From positions 11,265,726 to 11,329,725 of the forward strand of contig OZ029927.1 of the NCBI GenBank assembly GCA_964023275.1: a stretch of DNA of 64,000 nt, written 5' to 3'. Source of the DNA: Norana najaformis (Eukaryota; Annelida; Clitellata; Crassiclitellata; Hormogastridae). A program made the translations under genes and the position numbers. The notes under the pieces were generated by a model. It was not told the origin of the DNA. It saw only the letters and a program-made list of their open reading frames with translations, and made no database searches. Of the stretch, positions 34,015 to 45,261 are shown piece by piece; the first letter of the stretch is position 1; the number at the start of each line of letters is the position of its first letter.

Positions 34015-34805
34015 AAGTTGTTTAATATGTAAACACTAGCGCTTCCGTTCCACGCCCGCCTCAAAATAACTGTAGCTATCAACGCAAGGTACGCTTTCAT
34101 ATTACTAAGGTAATGATTTAGACAAAAACTGCTCTACCTGTTCTAAGTTATTTTATAATTTAATTTAGTAACTCAGTAAGAAACGGTAATTATTCTTTAT
34201 GCAAATATATGGACTGGTGTTTAAAGCCATGACCTAGATAATTAAGAAGTTGGCTTGACTGCCATCTGACGGCTTATATGAAATCGGGAAAATCCAAGAA
34301 TCCAATTTACCCTTTCTTCCTAGCATTTTTATAGACCACAAGGCTCAAATACAGAATCCTAAACTCAAGTGTTCAAAATACGCAAACTTTATATTTCTGC
34401 TGCGTATGTTCCACTGGCTAACCTAACAATCAAAATACTTTCAGTTTTTCAAGTCAAGATAACCAACTTATCACAGACGTCCATTCAATACAAAATTGCT
34501 AAAGGTCCATCAAGTCATATTCGGGTCTATTCTAGTGCAACCCGGAAGACAGTCGGGTCGCGGGTTGCATCCCTGTTTTGTAAATGCATTTGTGCTGATA
34601 AAAGAGGGTGCGATTTGAAGTTGGACAGTGCGACAGAAGGGCAGAATGACGATGGGCAGGAGCATCAGAAAAGGGAAATTCATCCTAGTGACGGGACTGT
34701 TAGACATTCGGAACCTTGTTTGATACCGAAAGCCCTTGTTTTACTTGGAAAGCTGACCAGTTTTGCAAAACGACTGATATTATAAGTGTGGATAACGTAC
34801 ACAAC

Positions 34806-34877
34806 GGGCCCGTCCGGGATTTGAACCCGGGACCTCTCGCACCCGAAGCGAGAATCATACCCCTAGACCAACGGGCC
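34806..34877 (-). tRNA. tRNA-Pro (anticodon CGG)
   Basis: 72 bases that fold fully: 7-bp acceptor stem GGCCCGT/ACGGGCC, A box TGGTCTAGGGG, anticodon stem CTCGC/GCGAG around loop TTCGGGT, B box GGTTCAAATCC, discriminator C. CCA is not encoded, as usual in animals. No T-run follows at once; the first TTTT on the minus strand is about 35 bases past the 3' end, so this copy has a weaker terminator than its two neighbours. It differs from them by one base, in the anticodon. Confidence 0.97.
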
Positions 34878-35059
34878 ACACGGACAATTGTGAGCTGAAA
34901 AGTCGTTATAAAACTGTACGTATTATACAAACATTTTGGGTGAATTAGAGATTGTTAATTATTGTGTGATTTTTTATAGCCATACAGATGGAAATTATAA
35001 AGAATTTGATTTACATGATAAGCAGCGATGGTAAATAAAATTGCAGAGCTAAAACATTC

Positions 35060-35131
35060 GGGCCCGTCCGGGATTTGAACCCGGGACCTCTCGCACCCAA
35101 AGCGAGAATCATACCCCTAGACCAACGGGCC
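35060..35131 (-). tRNA. tRNA-Pro (anticodon TGG), copy 1
   Basis: Same body as the CGG gene but with loop TTTGGGT, so anticodon UGG. The acceptor, D, anticodon and T stems all pair. A TTTT pol III terminator follows about six bases after the 3' end on the minus strand (plus 35051-35054). Confidence 0.97.
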
Positions 35132-35354
35132 ATACGAGGAAATCCTTGCGCAGAAATATACTTACAACGTTTCATATTTGCATATATTATTTCATTAACT
35201 ACATATTTTGATAGTGCGGAACGTCAATATTTCAATTAGAACATAGGCATTTCAGTGGCGTCATTTTAATTAGCAATCGCAGTTTCACAAAATAGGATGA
35301 AGCTATAAAGAAATTACTCCGAGATCAGGAATAAAAGTCGCAAAGTGCAAAATA

Positions 35355-35426
35355 GGGCCCGTCCGGGATTTGAACCCGGGACCTCTCGCACCCAAAGCGA
35401 GAATCATACCCCTAGACCAACGGGCC
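35355..35426 (-). tRNA. tRNA-Pro (anticodon TGG), copy 2
   Basis: Identical in its 72 bases to the gene at 35060-35131. A TTTT terminator follows within a few bases of the 3' end (plus 35349-35352). Flanks are unrelated to those of the other two genes, so only the tRNA body is kept alike. Confidence 0.97.
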
Positions 35427-35664
35427 ACACACGTCCAAGCTAACTTATTCGTATTATAAGAATGTATGGATAGAACTGAACCAGTCAACGAACTTAGGGA
35501 TATGGTATAGCAGTGACATACCTTATAAAGACCAGTTCATCTGGATTCGTAGTAAATGTAAAATGTAAATGTACACGTATTTCTATAGCGACCGTATAGC
35601 CTTAACCCTGCTAATTTTTTCAATGAAATTATCGGGCGTAAATGTAAATGTCCACGTTTCTATA

Positions 35665-35815
35665 GCGACCGTCTGGCCTCGATCGTGGCTTATTTCAGAG
35701 ATTTGAATCTCGGGCTAGCACGATCCATGCATGAGAACCTCAAACGGCGTGGCGCCCATTTAAACGGGCAACGGTGGTGAAGGATCTCACCCGATCAATT
35801 CATTTTAAAAAGAAT
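35665..35815 (+). mobile_element. SINE-A copy, chimeric with an inverted fragment
   Basis: The plus-strand part shows the family landmarks: GTGGCTTATTTCAGAGATTTG, GGGCTAGCACG, GGCGCCCATTTAAACGGGCA, GAAGGATCTCACCCGATCAA. Directly left, 35557-35664 carries the 3' end of the same family in reverse orientation (tttctatagcgaccgt twice). This looks like one copy inserted into, or recombined with, another. Confidence 0.75.
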
Positions 35816-36031
35816 AATTGAACCTTCATCACAACTGCCCGTTTGAATGAGTACTATGATAGTTGTCAGGTTATGTCAGCCTAACTTTGGGCGTAATAGA
35901 TGAAGTGAAATTTTTGAAAGTCTTTCCGTATATAGGTCTAGTCGAGCAGTTCAACACTCTGTCGATTATGACAATGACGATGACGATGATGACGACGACG
36001 ATGATGATGGTGATGTTGTTGTTGTTGATGA

Positions 36032-36155
<124 letters not shown>

Positions 36156-36429
36156 GTAGAAAACTGACTCTTGTCTTGTCGAAATATGTTTCGCATTTTC
36201 GGTTTCTGCTCGTTATGCTTTCTGTTCCGTTTCCCTTCTGTTTCGACTCCAGTTCCAAACACACCCACCGCAGCCGTCTGACCATCTGCCTGCCTGACTT
36301 AGATCTTGATCTGAAACCGAACCCTTCTTGGCTATCGATTTTGGTTTGACTTAGCGCCTGTGAATAAGCTGGTTCCCGCGACTTAGCTTTCATTGGGCGC
36401 TGTAGAAATTTCAAGTTTACGATTAAGAC

Positions 36430-36680
36430 CGGATACGATAGAGCACACAGACCAGCCTGGTTAGCTACATCAGTAAGCGCGCACGCCAAGGAAGCCTCGG
36501 TGCGTGAGGATCCCAGGTTCGCGTCCCGGTCGTGGCTTATTTCAGAGATTTGAATCTCGGGCTAGTACGGTCCGTGCGCGGGGACCTAAAATGGCGTGTA
36601 GCGGTGGTGAAGGATCTCACCCGTGCGCGGGTGGAATCCATATGGTCGCTTTAGAAAAACGTGTACAATTTACAATTTTT
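36430..36680 (+). mobile_element. SINE-A, most complete copy
   Basis: The 5' head looks tRNA-derived: A-box-like GGTTAGCTACATCAGTAAGC near 36460 and B-box GGTTCGCGTCCC near 36516. Then follow GTGGCTTATTTCAGAGATTTG, GGGCTAGTACGGTCCGTGCG, GGTGGTGAAGGATCTCACCC and the 3' end TATGGTCGCTTTAGAAAAACG with a tail of acattta-type repeats. This copy lacks the GCCCATTCAAACGGGC segment and has a local GTGCGCGG duplication instead. Confidence 0.75.
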
Positions 36681-37169
36681 TTACAGCCTTTCGTTGACTA
36701 TGTATCTTTGTACAACCCTACGTACTTGACGCAGCGCTCGTGAATAAGCCGGTGCCATGCGCTTAGCTTTTAAGTAGCGCTTTAGAAATTTCGAGTTTAC
36801 GATTACGAGGAGGAAAGTAACCCTGTAAACTTGTAAAGGGTAAAATGCCTATTATTGCACCCCCCTTGAGATGCAGTCCATATTTAAGGCACAAGCCGCG
36901 TGTGAACTTTATTCGTCCGAACCTGTACGGTTTAGGCGTCTAGTTTTACATTTCAGGTAACTGGAGGCCTAAGTGAAACTGGACACAAACTATTAATCGT
37001 ACAGGCCTACATTTAGGCCCGCATTTACATTTTTAGGGTAATTACTCAGTTAGTACATAATAATTTAGTCAGTTGCTGTTCTTTAACCAGGCCTAGTAAT
37101 TAGGCCTAGGGCCTACTCGCATACGAAGTTTATATTCTCTTGCGCTTTCAAATTGACTTGTGATGACGA

Positions 37170-37170
<1 letters not shown>

Positions 37171-37220
<50 letters not shown>

Positions 37221-37229
37221 AATAATAAC

Positions 37230-37302
<73 letters not shown>
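37171..37302. repeat. (GAT)n then (AAT)n compound microsatellite
   Basis: About 50 bases of GAT repeats pass directly into about 80 bases of AAT repeats. Confidence 0.97.
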
Positions 37303-37469
37303 CTTTACCTCTCCTCCAGTAAGTTTTTAAATACCGAGAAATCATATTTACTTAGGGGCAAAAGAATAAAAATACGAATTAGAATTGAATCAAATTAAGG
37401 AATCAACGAAATTTATCGAATGACTCGCTTAGGCGCAAATGGCGATGTAGGCCTCAACTAATCTAATAT

Positions 37470-37665
37470 GAGGATGCCGGTTTGTCTTCCCGGTCGTGGC
37501 TTATTTTCCGAGATTTGAATTTCGGGCTAGCAGGGTCCGTACACGGGGACCTTAACTGGCGTGGCGCCCATTCAAACGGGCAGGGGTGGTGTAGGATCTC
37601 ACCCGATAAATTCACTGAAAAATGAGCAGGGTCGAGGCCATACGGTCGCTAAAGACATACATCTG
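37470..37665 (+). mobile_element. SINE-A copy
   Basis: Shows CGGTCGTGGCTTATTT, GGGCTAGCAGGGTCCGTACA, GGCGCCCATTCAAACGGGCA, GGATCTCACCCGATAAATTC and GGCCATACGGTCGCTAAAG in order, with the tRNA-like head shortened. Confidence 0.8.
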
Positions 37666-38676
37666 TATTTAGGCTTACATTTTAATATAATCTAATCTAA
37701 TATGACGATTACTTTATAGCGCCGTCTTAATAACGCACAAGGTATCAATCGATAGTCGCCTCAAGTGAGCCGTAATCACAAAGCGTAATCCGTTGGAGAA
37801 GCCCGGTGCAAACCGATATGATAGACTGGCCGTCTAGGAAAGCTCATCGTAATCGTAATCTCGAGATTTCTACAGCGCCCAACGAAAGCTAAGTCGCTTA
37901 TTCACAGCTTATTCATCTGGCAAGGATTGAAAGAGCCGTACGTATAACCTCAAAATCCACGCACTATGGGACGACAGTCATTCTAGTTCTGGAGAGTTCT
38001 GTAAGGTCTCGATCGTAAGCGTAAGGGTTCGGTTCCAGGTCAAGATCCAAGAGTCAGGCAGACAGTCAGATGGTGGACGGTGTTCGGAATTGAACCGGAA
38101 AGTAAGATTAGGGGAAGAGGAAGAATCAGGATAGGGTTGGTGGAAGAGGATTGTTTTCAGTTCTGAGTGTAAGACGTGCGCAGAAATTGCAGGAGGTGAA
38201 GCGTTGGTGAGCTTGTATGATGGGTCAGATAATCTCGATGTCTCTCCGTCTTAGATACATGGATATTGGGTAAATCATCTCCCCACGATCACACGTTGTC
38301 TCGCTCCATTTCCGTGGCTGGAACCAGACAGCATTGTTTCGGCTGTGACTCGGGAACGCAAGTAAAAGAAATGAGTAACATATTAGAAACAAGCTAAAAC
38401 TAAGCAAACAACTTAAATATCGGGCTATTTATTCAATTCGGGTGTTATGTAAAGAAAATTATTATTATTTAGAAATCCTATCCAAAACAAGCCTTGTGAT
38501 CACATTATATTTCGTAATCCACTTAAGATTAGTAATAATAGGCCAAATTATCACATTATATACCGTAATAATCCACTTAAGATTACTAGCCTTATTTGTT
38601 TAGACTATAGGCCTAAAGAGGTCTAGTTTCAGTCATATTTCTCTTTTGCGCACGATTTATGGCACATATATATATG

Positions 38677-38680
<4 letters not shown>

Positions 38681-38768
<88 letters not shown>
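38681..38768. repeat. (AT)n microsatellite
   Basis: About 88 bases of uninterrupted AT dinucleotides flanked on both sides by the word atatggact. Confidence 0.97.
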
Positions 38769-38770
<2 letters not shown>

Positions 38771-38965
38771 ACTAAGCTCTTCAGATAAAGCGGCTTTAGG
38801 CTGGCGAATATAATTTAACTAGCCTACACCACGTAGTGTTTATAAATAAGTTCATCTCAATCATATGCTCATTACCCATCAATACTAGAGTATAGGCCTA
38901 TAGGCCTACTTAAGTAGGCCTACTAACGATCCGTTGTTTGGGTCTATATGTCAGGCTATATGTCG

Positions 38966-39036
38966 TATATATAACAATAAGGAGACTATATCTTGTATAT
39001 GTATACAAGATATAGCCTCTCTGTTATTATATATAG
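38966..39036. repeat. Inverted repeat (hairpin)
   Basis: Two arms of about 34 bases (38966-38999 and 39002-39036) pair almost perfectly around a 2-base centre; the core GACTATATCTTGTATA meets TATACAAGATATAGCC. It lies about 330 bases before the CDA-like start codon. No target-site duplication was seen, so whether it is a foldback element is open. Confidence 0.7.
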
Positions 39037-39218
39037 ACTAAGTAGGCCTATGTGTGTTTGTTTGTATGTGCATGTATGTGTGTGAGAAGAGATGTGTATA
39101 TACACGACAGGGGAAAACAGTATGCCTCGTGTAATTGTGACACGGCTAATGCATATATAGGCTGTTAGGCCGATGGGGTCTAAATTTAGTCCTGCTTAAG
39201 TCTAACGCTTGCGAAGGC

Positions 39219-39227
39219 TATATATAA
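39219..39227 (+). promoter_or_regulatory. TATA box of the CDA-like gene
   Basis: TATATATAA lies about 145 bases before the ATG at 39369, which leaves room for a start site near 39250 and a 5' UTR of about 120 bases. Placement is inferred from the motif only. Confidence 0.45.
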
Positions 39228-39368
39228 CACAACGCACCATTTTCCGGTCAGCGTATGACACTGATGAATTCGGTAAACTGCTTCAAATGTCAGCTTAGAC
39301 AGTACATTTTGATTCGATCTGTTGGGTGAGCAAAAAGTTTCGTTTCGTTCAGCCCGTTTCTTAAAACG

Positions 39369-40168
39369 ATGTGGCCGTGGTCTCTGTTTTTGCTCGCCTT
39401 CTCAATCTCTCTTCAAACGAGTCCAGCCCTTGCCAGGGCTGAGCAGAATCGACATTTCCGGAAAGCAGCTAACGCCATCTCGTCGAGCGCGAAGGACTTG
39501 CCGTATCAGCCAAGGCTGTGTGCAGCCGGTCATAACGATCTAGAGGACCTGGTTGGAGGAACATTCAGTGAGAAAAAGTCTGTGCACGGCGACTTCCGGT
39601 GTCCGCCCGTCTGTCCGCAGTGTGTTCCAGAGAAGTGCCAGCTACCGAATTGCAAGTGCAGCAACTTCACCATTCCGGGAAAAGTGCCGCGGAATGAGAC
39701 ACCAGTCATTGTGATCGTAACGATACAGGGCGCTGTTGAGAACGAGACGTACAAGGCCTTCCTTAACCTGTTCGAGGGACTGAGAAACCCGAACGACTGC
39801 CCAGCCACCGGAACCTACTTCGTCTCGCATCGGTACACGGATTACTTCCTGGTGCAGAGTCTGCGCTCCAAGGGACACGAGATCGCCGATAACACAGTCA
39901 CGGCCACATCCAACAAACCAGACTACTGGAAGAACGCCGACGGTGATACCTGGTTTCAGGAGTTCGAGGGTTGGCACAACATTTTCATCACAAAGCATCA
40001 GTCGTAAATTATCACCATAGCGTCAGCTATAAATTGTCGTCGTCATCATCAGCATCACGACCACTACTAGCATCATTTCGTCGTCGACGTTATCGTCATC
40101 GTGATGTCTTCATGATCATCATCATCATCATCATCGTCATCATCATCATCATCATCATCATCATCACC

Positions 40169-40202
<34 letters not shown>

Positions 40203-43200
40203 TCATCATCATGACCTTCAGTCGGTCTGTCCGTCCATCCGTGAGGCGATGTATAATCAATAATTCTTAATGACTGTTTATAGATGAGATGATTATCCTG
40301 GAGTTCTTAGCCAACGTGACTGACGTCAGAGGCTTTCGGGCTCCCTACCTTCAGCTGGGAGGCGACGCGCAGATGTATGCGCTGCAGCAGATTCAGCAGC
40401 TGAAGCAAGCATCATTCGTCTACGATGCCTCGCGTGTCTCCATCCAGTTCTCCAAGTCGTCGCCAGAGGGACTTCTCTGGCCCTACACCTACGACTACAT
40501 AAACCACACTCACGACTGCATCTCGCCGCCATGTCCCATATTCTGTCACAAAGGTATGCGTACGTAACTTAAAAGTAGCTTCGGAAGTCATAGGGTACTT
40601 CAGCGCTTTTGAGATGTTTTTGAAAGGCGCTATATAATTAAACGCACAGAGAAGTAACGGAAAATAAGACAGTTCAAGCGATCTATAGAGGTATTATAGG
40701 CCTATTGTATTACTACGGATGTACTACAAGCGATAAGGTGGCTAAGACCAATAAGGAAGTTGCTTATAACAGTCTTCAGCCGGACGGAGCGAGGATATTC
40801 GTTGGCTTACTCATCTTATATTTTCTGAGAATAATTCATCCTTTCTCATTTGGATTGATGCCCCGAATATTATTCTTATTGTTAAACTTTGCCGATTGTT
40901 ATTTATCTGTTAATCTAAGTTAGTATTATTGGTGTTAACATATTTTCAAGGTGTATGTGAAAATAAGAAAAACTCAGAAAAAACTCAGAGCTACTGGAAG
41001 GGCATAATAATGTGTGCCACACAGTGATGGGTAATTAAGGCTTTGTTACTAATTAATTAGAATTAGCTACCAAGCTAATTAATTAGGTAATTAAGTTGTT
41101 TCTGATTAATTAGTTACCCATCACTGGTGCCACCCAACCCAATGTGGACCAGACTGGGACCCAACTGATACAGGAATTTTCTGTTAGGCATGAACAAATG
41201 CATTAGCATAGCCTACCTGTAATCGTTCACCTACTGTACTTTAGCCTATATGGAGTGATCAATACACGGTGTCTATTGGCCCACGTGACCGGATCAGTAG
41301 GCCCAGGCCCAAGCAGGGCTCGATAAGCCCCCGTGCACCGACCCAGCTTAAAGAAAATAGTGGGAATTTGCACATCTTATTTTGTTGTGTTTTTATTTGC
41401 ACATCTTAGCTATCAGAGACGTAGCTAGCCTTTCGAGGATCCTTTTGCAAACTGAACTTTGGCTGTTTCGCCTTACGTAGGCCTAATTGAGCAACCGCCT
41501 CTGGAAAATACAGGCGCCCCATGGCCTCGTGGGCCCTTGTGCTTTGCACAACCTGCGCCGTTTACTGCTACGCCCCTGCATCTTACGATAGATAAGATGT
41601 GCAGTATTTTGCATAATTAGAGTAGTAACAGCCTATGAAAACGTCTGTTGATTAGGAATCTGGGAAATGCCGTTGCTAGCTTTTCGGGACCGGTTCAAAA
41701 ACGCATGTGCTCCGCTGGACGCCTGCAATGTCCAGACGTACCACGATGTCTTCCGCCTTCTGTACGACAGGTAGACCTCGAAAACAGAGTTCTTTAAAGA
41801 GCCATAGCCTGTCAATATAGTGTAAAAGTTAACAGTGTTCATTGTTTTCAATTGTTTTCAATGAAATTTCATTGTTTATGTTATGTTATGAAGGTGTCTT
41901 TAAATAATCCAGGCGTATAATAGATTAGATGGGCTTAGGGCGATTGCGGAGCTCTTGAATAAGTTGCTGCTCTGCTTATAAGTAGCGCTTTGGAAATTAT
42001 CCAGCTTACGATTTACAATGAGTCACTGTAGAGGTTAAGGATGTGACTTCTCTCATTGGTTCCAAGTCCCAGGGAGGTTAATCCGGTCATAGCCCCATCT
42101 GAGTTTAGGGGCAGGTCACTGAATTGTTCGGGGAAAAAACGGTTTCGGCGAGAGTTGACGACAGAAAATGTTAAATTGAAAGCAAGTAGGCCTACACGAT
42201 GCTGTATAAATTGTCGTTATTACAATTACAATTATAGTAAAAGTGTTACAGCAAAAAATATGTAAATGTGAGACGAAGGACAAGAAAAGTAAAAAAATAG
42301 GTTAAAGGGCAAAGAAAAAGCGAGAAGGTGTGCAATGAAGGGGAGAATCGGCTGAAATGGCGGTTGACTAAACCAGGTCAGAAGATATTAAGACATACTG
42401 ACGACATGAAACCTTGAAATAGCTGCAAATTGGCAAGAACTAAGAAGGTAATTGCCTTTAATTAGCAAGGATTAAGAAGATAACTGCCTTCAATTGGCAA
42501 GGACTAAGGAAGTAATTGCCTTCTATAGGCAAGGACTAAGAAGGTAATTGCCTTGTATTGGCAAGGACTAAGAAGGTTACTGCCATCTACTGAAACTAAG
42601 AAGGTAATTACCTTCTACTGACAAGAACTAAGAAGATTACTGCCTTCTACTGGCAAGGACTAAGAAGGTTACTGCCTTCTATTGTCCTGTTGAGATTGTT
42701 ACTATGGATTAGTTGTTGTGGGACTGTTTCGTTAATTTCGATATCGTGGTCTGATGTTTTTAGATTCTCTGATCATTTCGATTCAAACCGGGCTCCGCTT
42801 GTGCTAACAATGAATTCCAGTTGGATAACAAATGATTTCAAGTTCAAAGGGACCAGACTCTTCCTAGAACATGCTCTAAGCTACAAGGTCAGCCGTCTAT
42901 TGATCAATAGGTTTGATAGCAATACACGTAGTAACAATAGCGGTGTTAGTAATGACAGCAATGAATGGAGCAAAAGCTGCAAGCTGCAGCGATAGCAACA
43001 ACAGGCCTTCCAGTACACAAGATGATGAAAATAGCTCAGTTGACAGCATTACAACTGTAACAGCGAAGACGTCAGAAACAAAAAAATATGACTCATGTAA
43101 CATCATCATCAGCAGCAGCAGCATCAGCATCATTATCAGCATAAGCATCATCATTATCCGCTTCCTCCTCCTCCTCCTCTACCTCCTCCTACTTTGCATT

Positions 43201-43874
43201 CTTCTTCGCATTCTTCTTTGCATTCTTCTTCGCATTCTTCTTCGCATTCGCATTTTTCTTCGCATTCGCATTTTTCTTCGCATTCTTCTTCGCATTCTTC
43301 TTCGCATTCTTCTGGTTATTATTATTATTGTTGATGTTGTCAGCATTAGGCCTATTTTTATGGCTGAATGTGGTCGATGGCGCAGGGACATGTGACCGTG
43401 TGAGTAGCTAGGGAGCTCATTCGTTGATGTATTCAGGCAGGCAGAGGGGCATGGGCTTAATGGTCGAGGCCATACGGTCGCTATATAAAACCTATACATT
43501 TACATTTACATTTAATGCAATGTGTGTTTATAGGTCTATTTGCATATTTTTAATTGTTTATGTTGTTGTTTGTATTATTGTTATTGTATAACTTATTGAA
43601 TGTGTTACAGGAAGTGTACGTAGTATCTGCTGGAAGGGCTTTGGAGTGGATAAGGAAGCCAGTTCCTCTATCAAACATCAGTCACTTCGAGCCGTGGAAG
43701 TGTGGCCAACCTGCCCCTTATGTCTGCAATGCATCAGACACCAAGCTCTGTAAATACAACGCGAAGCATCAGAAGGCAGTCAAACGCGCGTACTACCAGT
43801 TCCGTACCTGTGCAGCTAGATGTCCAAGGTGCTATCCGTCGTTCGGGGATCCACAGGGAAGAACATGCAGATAA
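39369..43874 (+). CDS. Secreted chitin-deacetylase-like protein, probable pseudoenzyme
   Basis: Polysaccharide deacetylase (CE4) family; active members remove acetyl groups from extracellular chitin. Exons 39369-39969, 40284-40553, 41656-41770, 42764-42887, 43611-43874; 1374 nt, 457 residues, all in phase. Seen: signal peptide WPWSLFLLAFSISL; a Cys-rich segment (CPPVCPQC...CKC); the CE4 fold from VIVIVTIQGAV; YFVSHRYTDYF; DVRGFRAPYLQLGG; GIWEMPL; NRAPLVLTMNSSWI; VYVVSAGRALEWI; and the C-terminal CAARCPRCYP typical of lophotrochozoan CDAs. The metal motif TFDD reads TIQG, the two His of SHSVSH read N and A (ADNTVTA), and the late YH reads MN. The frame and the Cys residues are intact, so loss of activity is likely but loss of the gene is not. 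A chitin-binding or matrix role is possible. The exon 1 donor (gttggc) is weak and chosen by phase. Confidence 0.92.
40107..40212. repeat. (CAT)n/(CAC)n microsatellite in CDA-like intron 1
   Basis: About 105 bases of CAT with a central CAC block, in the short intron between 39969 and 40284. Confidence 0.95.
41022..41126. mobile_element. hAT-type MITE, 105 bases
   Basis: Terminal inverted repeats CAGTGATGGGTAA... and ...TTACCCATCACTG bound an AATTAATTAG-rich core. The flanks are 8-base target duplications, GTGCCACA (41014-41021) and GTGCCACC (41127-41134), matching at 7 of 8. An 8-bp duplication with CAGTG ends is the mark of hAT transposons. It is non-autonomous, inside CDA-like intron 2. 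Confidence 0.85.
42433..42685. repeat. 32-base minisatellite, about 8 copies
   Basis: Unit gcaaggactaagaaggtaat plus tgccttctattg, with units of 28-33 bases and scattered changes. It ends about 80 bases before the CDA-like exon at 42764. Confidence 0.92.
43190..43312. repeat. 12-base tandem repeat (ttcttcgcattc)
   Basis: About ten units of ttcttcgcattc with 6-base shortened variants, in CDA-like intron 4. Frames such as the Leu/Arg-rich readings here come from the repeat. Confidence 0.9.
43457..43513 (+). mobile_element. SINE-A 3' end fragment
   Basis: Carries GGTCGAGGCCATACGGTCGC, the ctatataaaac junction and the catttacattta tail, and nothing else of the family. About 100 bases before the last CDA-like exon. 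Confidence 0.7.
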
Positions 43875-43957
43875 ATTCAAACACCTTGTGTCGCATAATA
43901 TATGAGCGCAATACAGTATTAGTAATCTTGACGTCAGAGACACAGTGACTCCTTAAC

Positions 43958-43963
43958 AATAAA
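43958..43963 (+). terminator. Poly(A) signal of the CDA-like gene
   Basis: AATAAA lies 84 bases after the stop codon. A second AATAAA near 44068 could serve as an alternative. Confidence 0.5.
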
Positions 43964-44735
43964 TACTCCAGGCAGCGAAAGAAGGTCGATTCGGTGAGCA
44001 ACACAAAGGAACAAGCTAACACTAAACATTTTAATATTCTACATTTTGTAGGTGGCTGATTAGATTATAAATAAAATTTATTAAAAGTCCAACAGCAGTG
44101 CAAATGTTACATTGAGAGAGACGCAAAACATTGACCTATGACACAGGCCTGATCTCATTCCTTTCCTGCTTCTACTTTCGGCATTTAACTATTTCTTCTA
44201 GCGTCAAAATTGGACGTCACAGCCAAATTAACAGTGTGCACAGTCGCATAACCGAACAAAGATTAACTTCTACCACAAAATGTTGCATAGTGCGTTTGTT
44301 GTTGGCAGTAATAACTTTATACGAGAGCTTCTGAAGTTAGGCCGATCTTCCGACTATTTGGCGTAGGCCTAAATATGGTATTATTTTGTTATGATAAATT
44401 AAACTCCACATTCATATTTATACAACCTCTTTACGTATGACGCTCGATATATTTTGAGATCTTCCTGACTTATACGAGGTAATCGGATATTCATGATCGC
44501 AAGATATTCATAGTCGCTTTACAATCCAAACAATCAAGAATGGCCTTGCCCATGCTGTTATTAAAACCCCAAACACTGTGCAGATCTTTGGAATGGATGT
44601 CTAGCTCCATCTCGCATCTATGCAATCAATACCGTCGTTTCAGATTCAAATCAAATCGCACTACCTACAATAAGAACTACCTTCCATTAACCGTAAGTGC
44701 AATTCGGACGGAAACCCTAATTCGCACTCACCCAA

Positions 44736-44961
44736 TAGTAATTGTCATTGTAAACGAACATTTATAAAGCGCCACTTAGGAAACAGTGGCGCTCCCGACT
44801 TGAACAAACAAACAAAATTTCAGGCTTTTGCGAGACTGGGTAGGAGAGAGACTAAGTAACTGAAGCCGCATGTCAAGGGGAAGGGAGTTCCAGCTGGAAG
44901 GGCCAACAAAGGCAAAGCTCCTGGACTGAGCAGTCGAAGTGCGGACGCGAGGGACTACCAA
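44736..44961 (-). mobile_element. LINE 3' end with reverse-transcriptase ORF tail
   Basis: The minus strand encodes STAQSRSFAFVGPSSWNSLP and LSPTQSRKSLKFCLF, the pattern that closes many CR1/L2-type LINE ORF2 proteins, then a 3' UTR (gcgccact, tttataaatg) and a tail of caatta/caattac repeats. Heavily 5'-truncated. The same 3' UTR occurs at 49827-49990 and 56806-56968 in the same orientation. Confidence 0.75.
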
Positions 44962-45092
44962 GAGACCAGTAATGTAGACCTAAAAATAGCATGACATAGC
45001 GTAGTAATATAATGACGTCTATTTATATAGTATCATAAGTAGCGAGCTACTTATGTAGTGCCTTTATAATGTTTTTAAAGCGTGACACGTAC

Positions 45093-45261
45093 CAGAGGCG
45101 GCTTTAGCTATAGGCGTGGGGGTGAGGGCGGTTCGCCCCCGCGCCTCTCTTGGTTATATGCCGGGGCCCCTCAGACCAGACCCGTGCAGACTGCCAGAAT
45201 GTGGCACCCCTTTAGAAATGCTATTTTTTTCCCCAAGCAAGCAATGCTGGAGCCGCCACTG
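45093..45261. mobile_element. hAT-type MITE, 169 bases, perfect target duplication
   Basis: Inverted ends CAGAGGCGGCTTTAGC and GCTGGAGCCGCCACTG; flanked by exact 8-base duplications ACACGTAC at 45085-45092 and 45262-45269. The CAGNGGCGGC terminus and 8-bp duplication mark it as hAT. No coding capacity. Confidence 0.92.

Noticed and set aside
37148-37398. Poly-Leu/Ser and poly-Met/Ile proteins
   Set aside because: Readings of the (GAT)n/(AAT)n microsatellite, with no exon signals.
42433-42685. CRISPR-like array of 32-base repeats
   Set aside because: The units are contiguous without spacers; it is a minisatellite in an animal intron.
43179-43499. Arg/Met-rich protein on the minus strand
   Set aside because: Reading of the 12-base tandem repeat in CDA-like intron 4.
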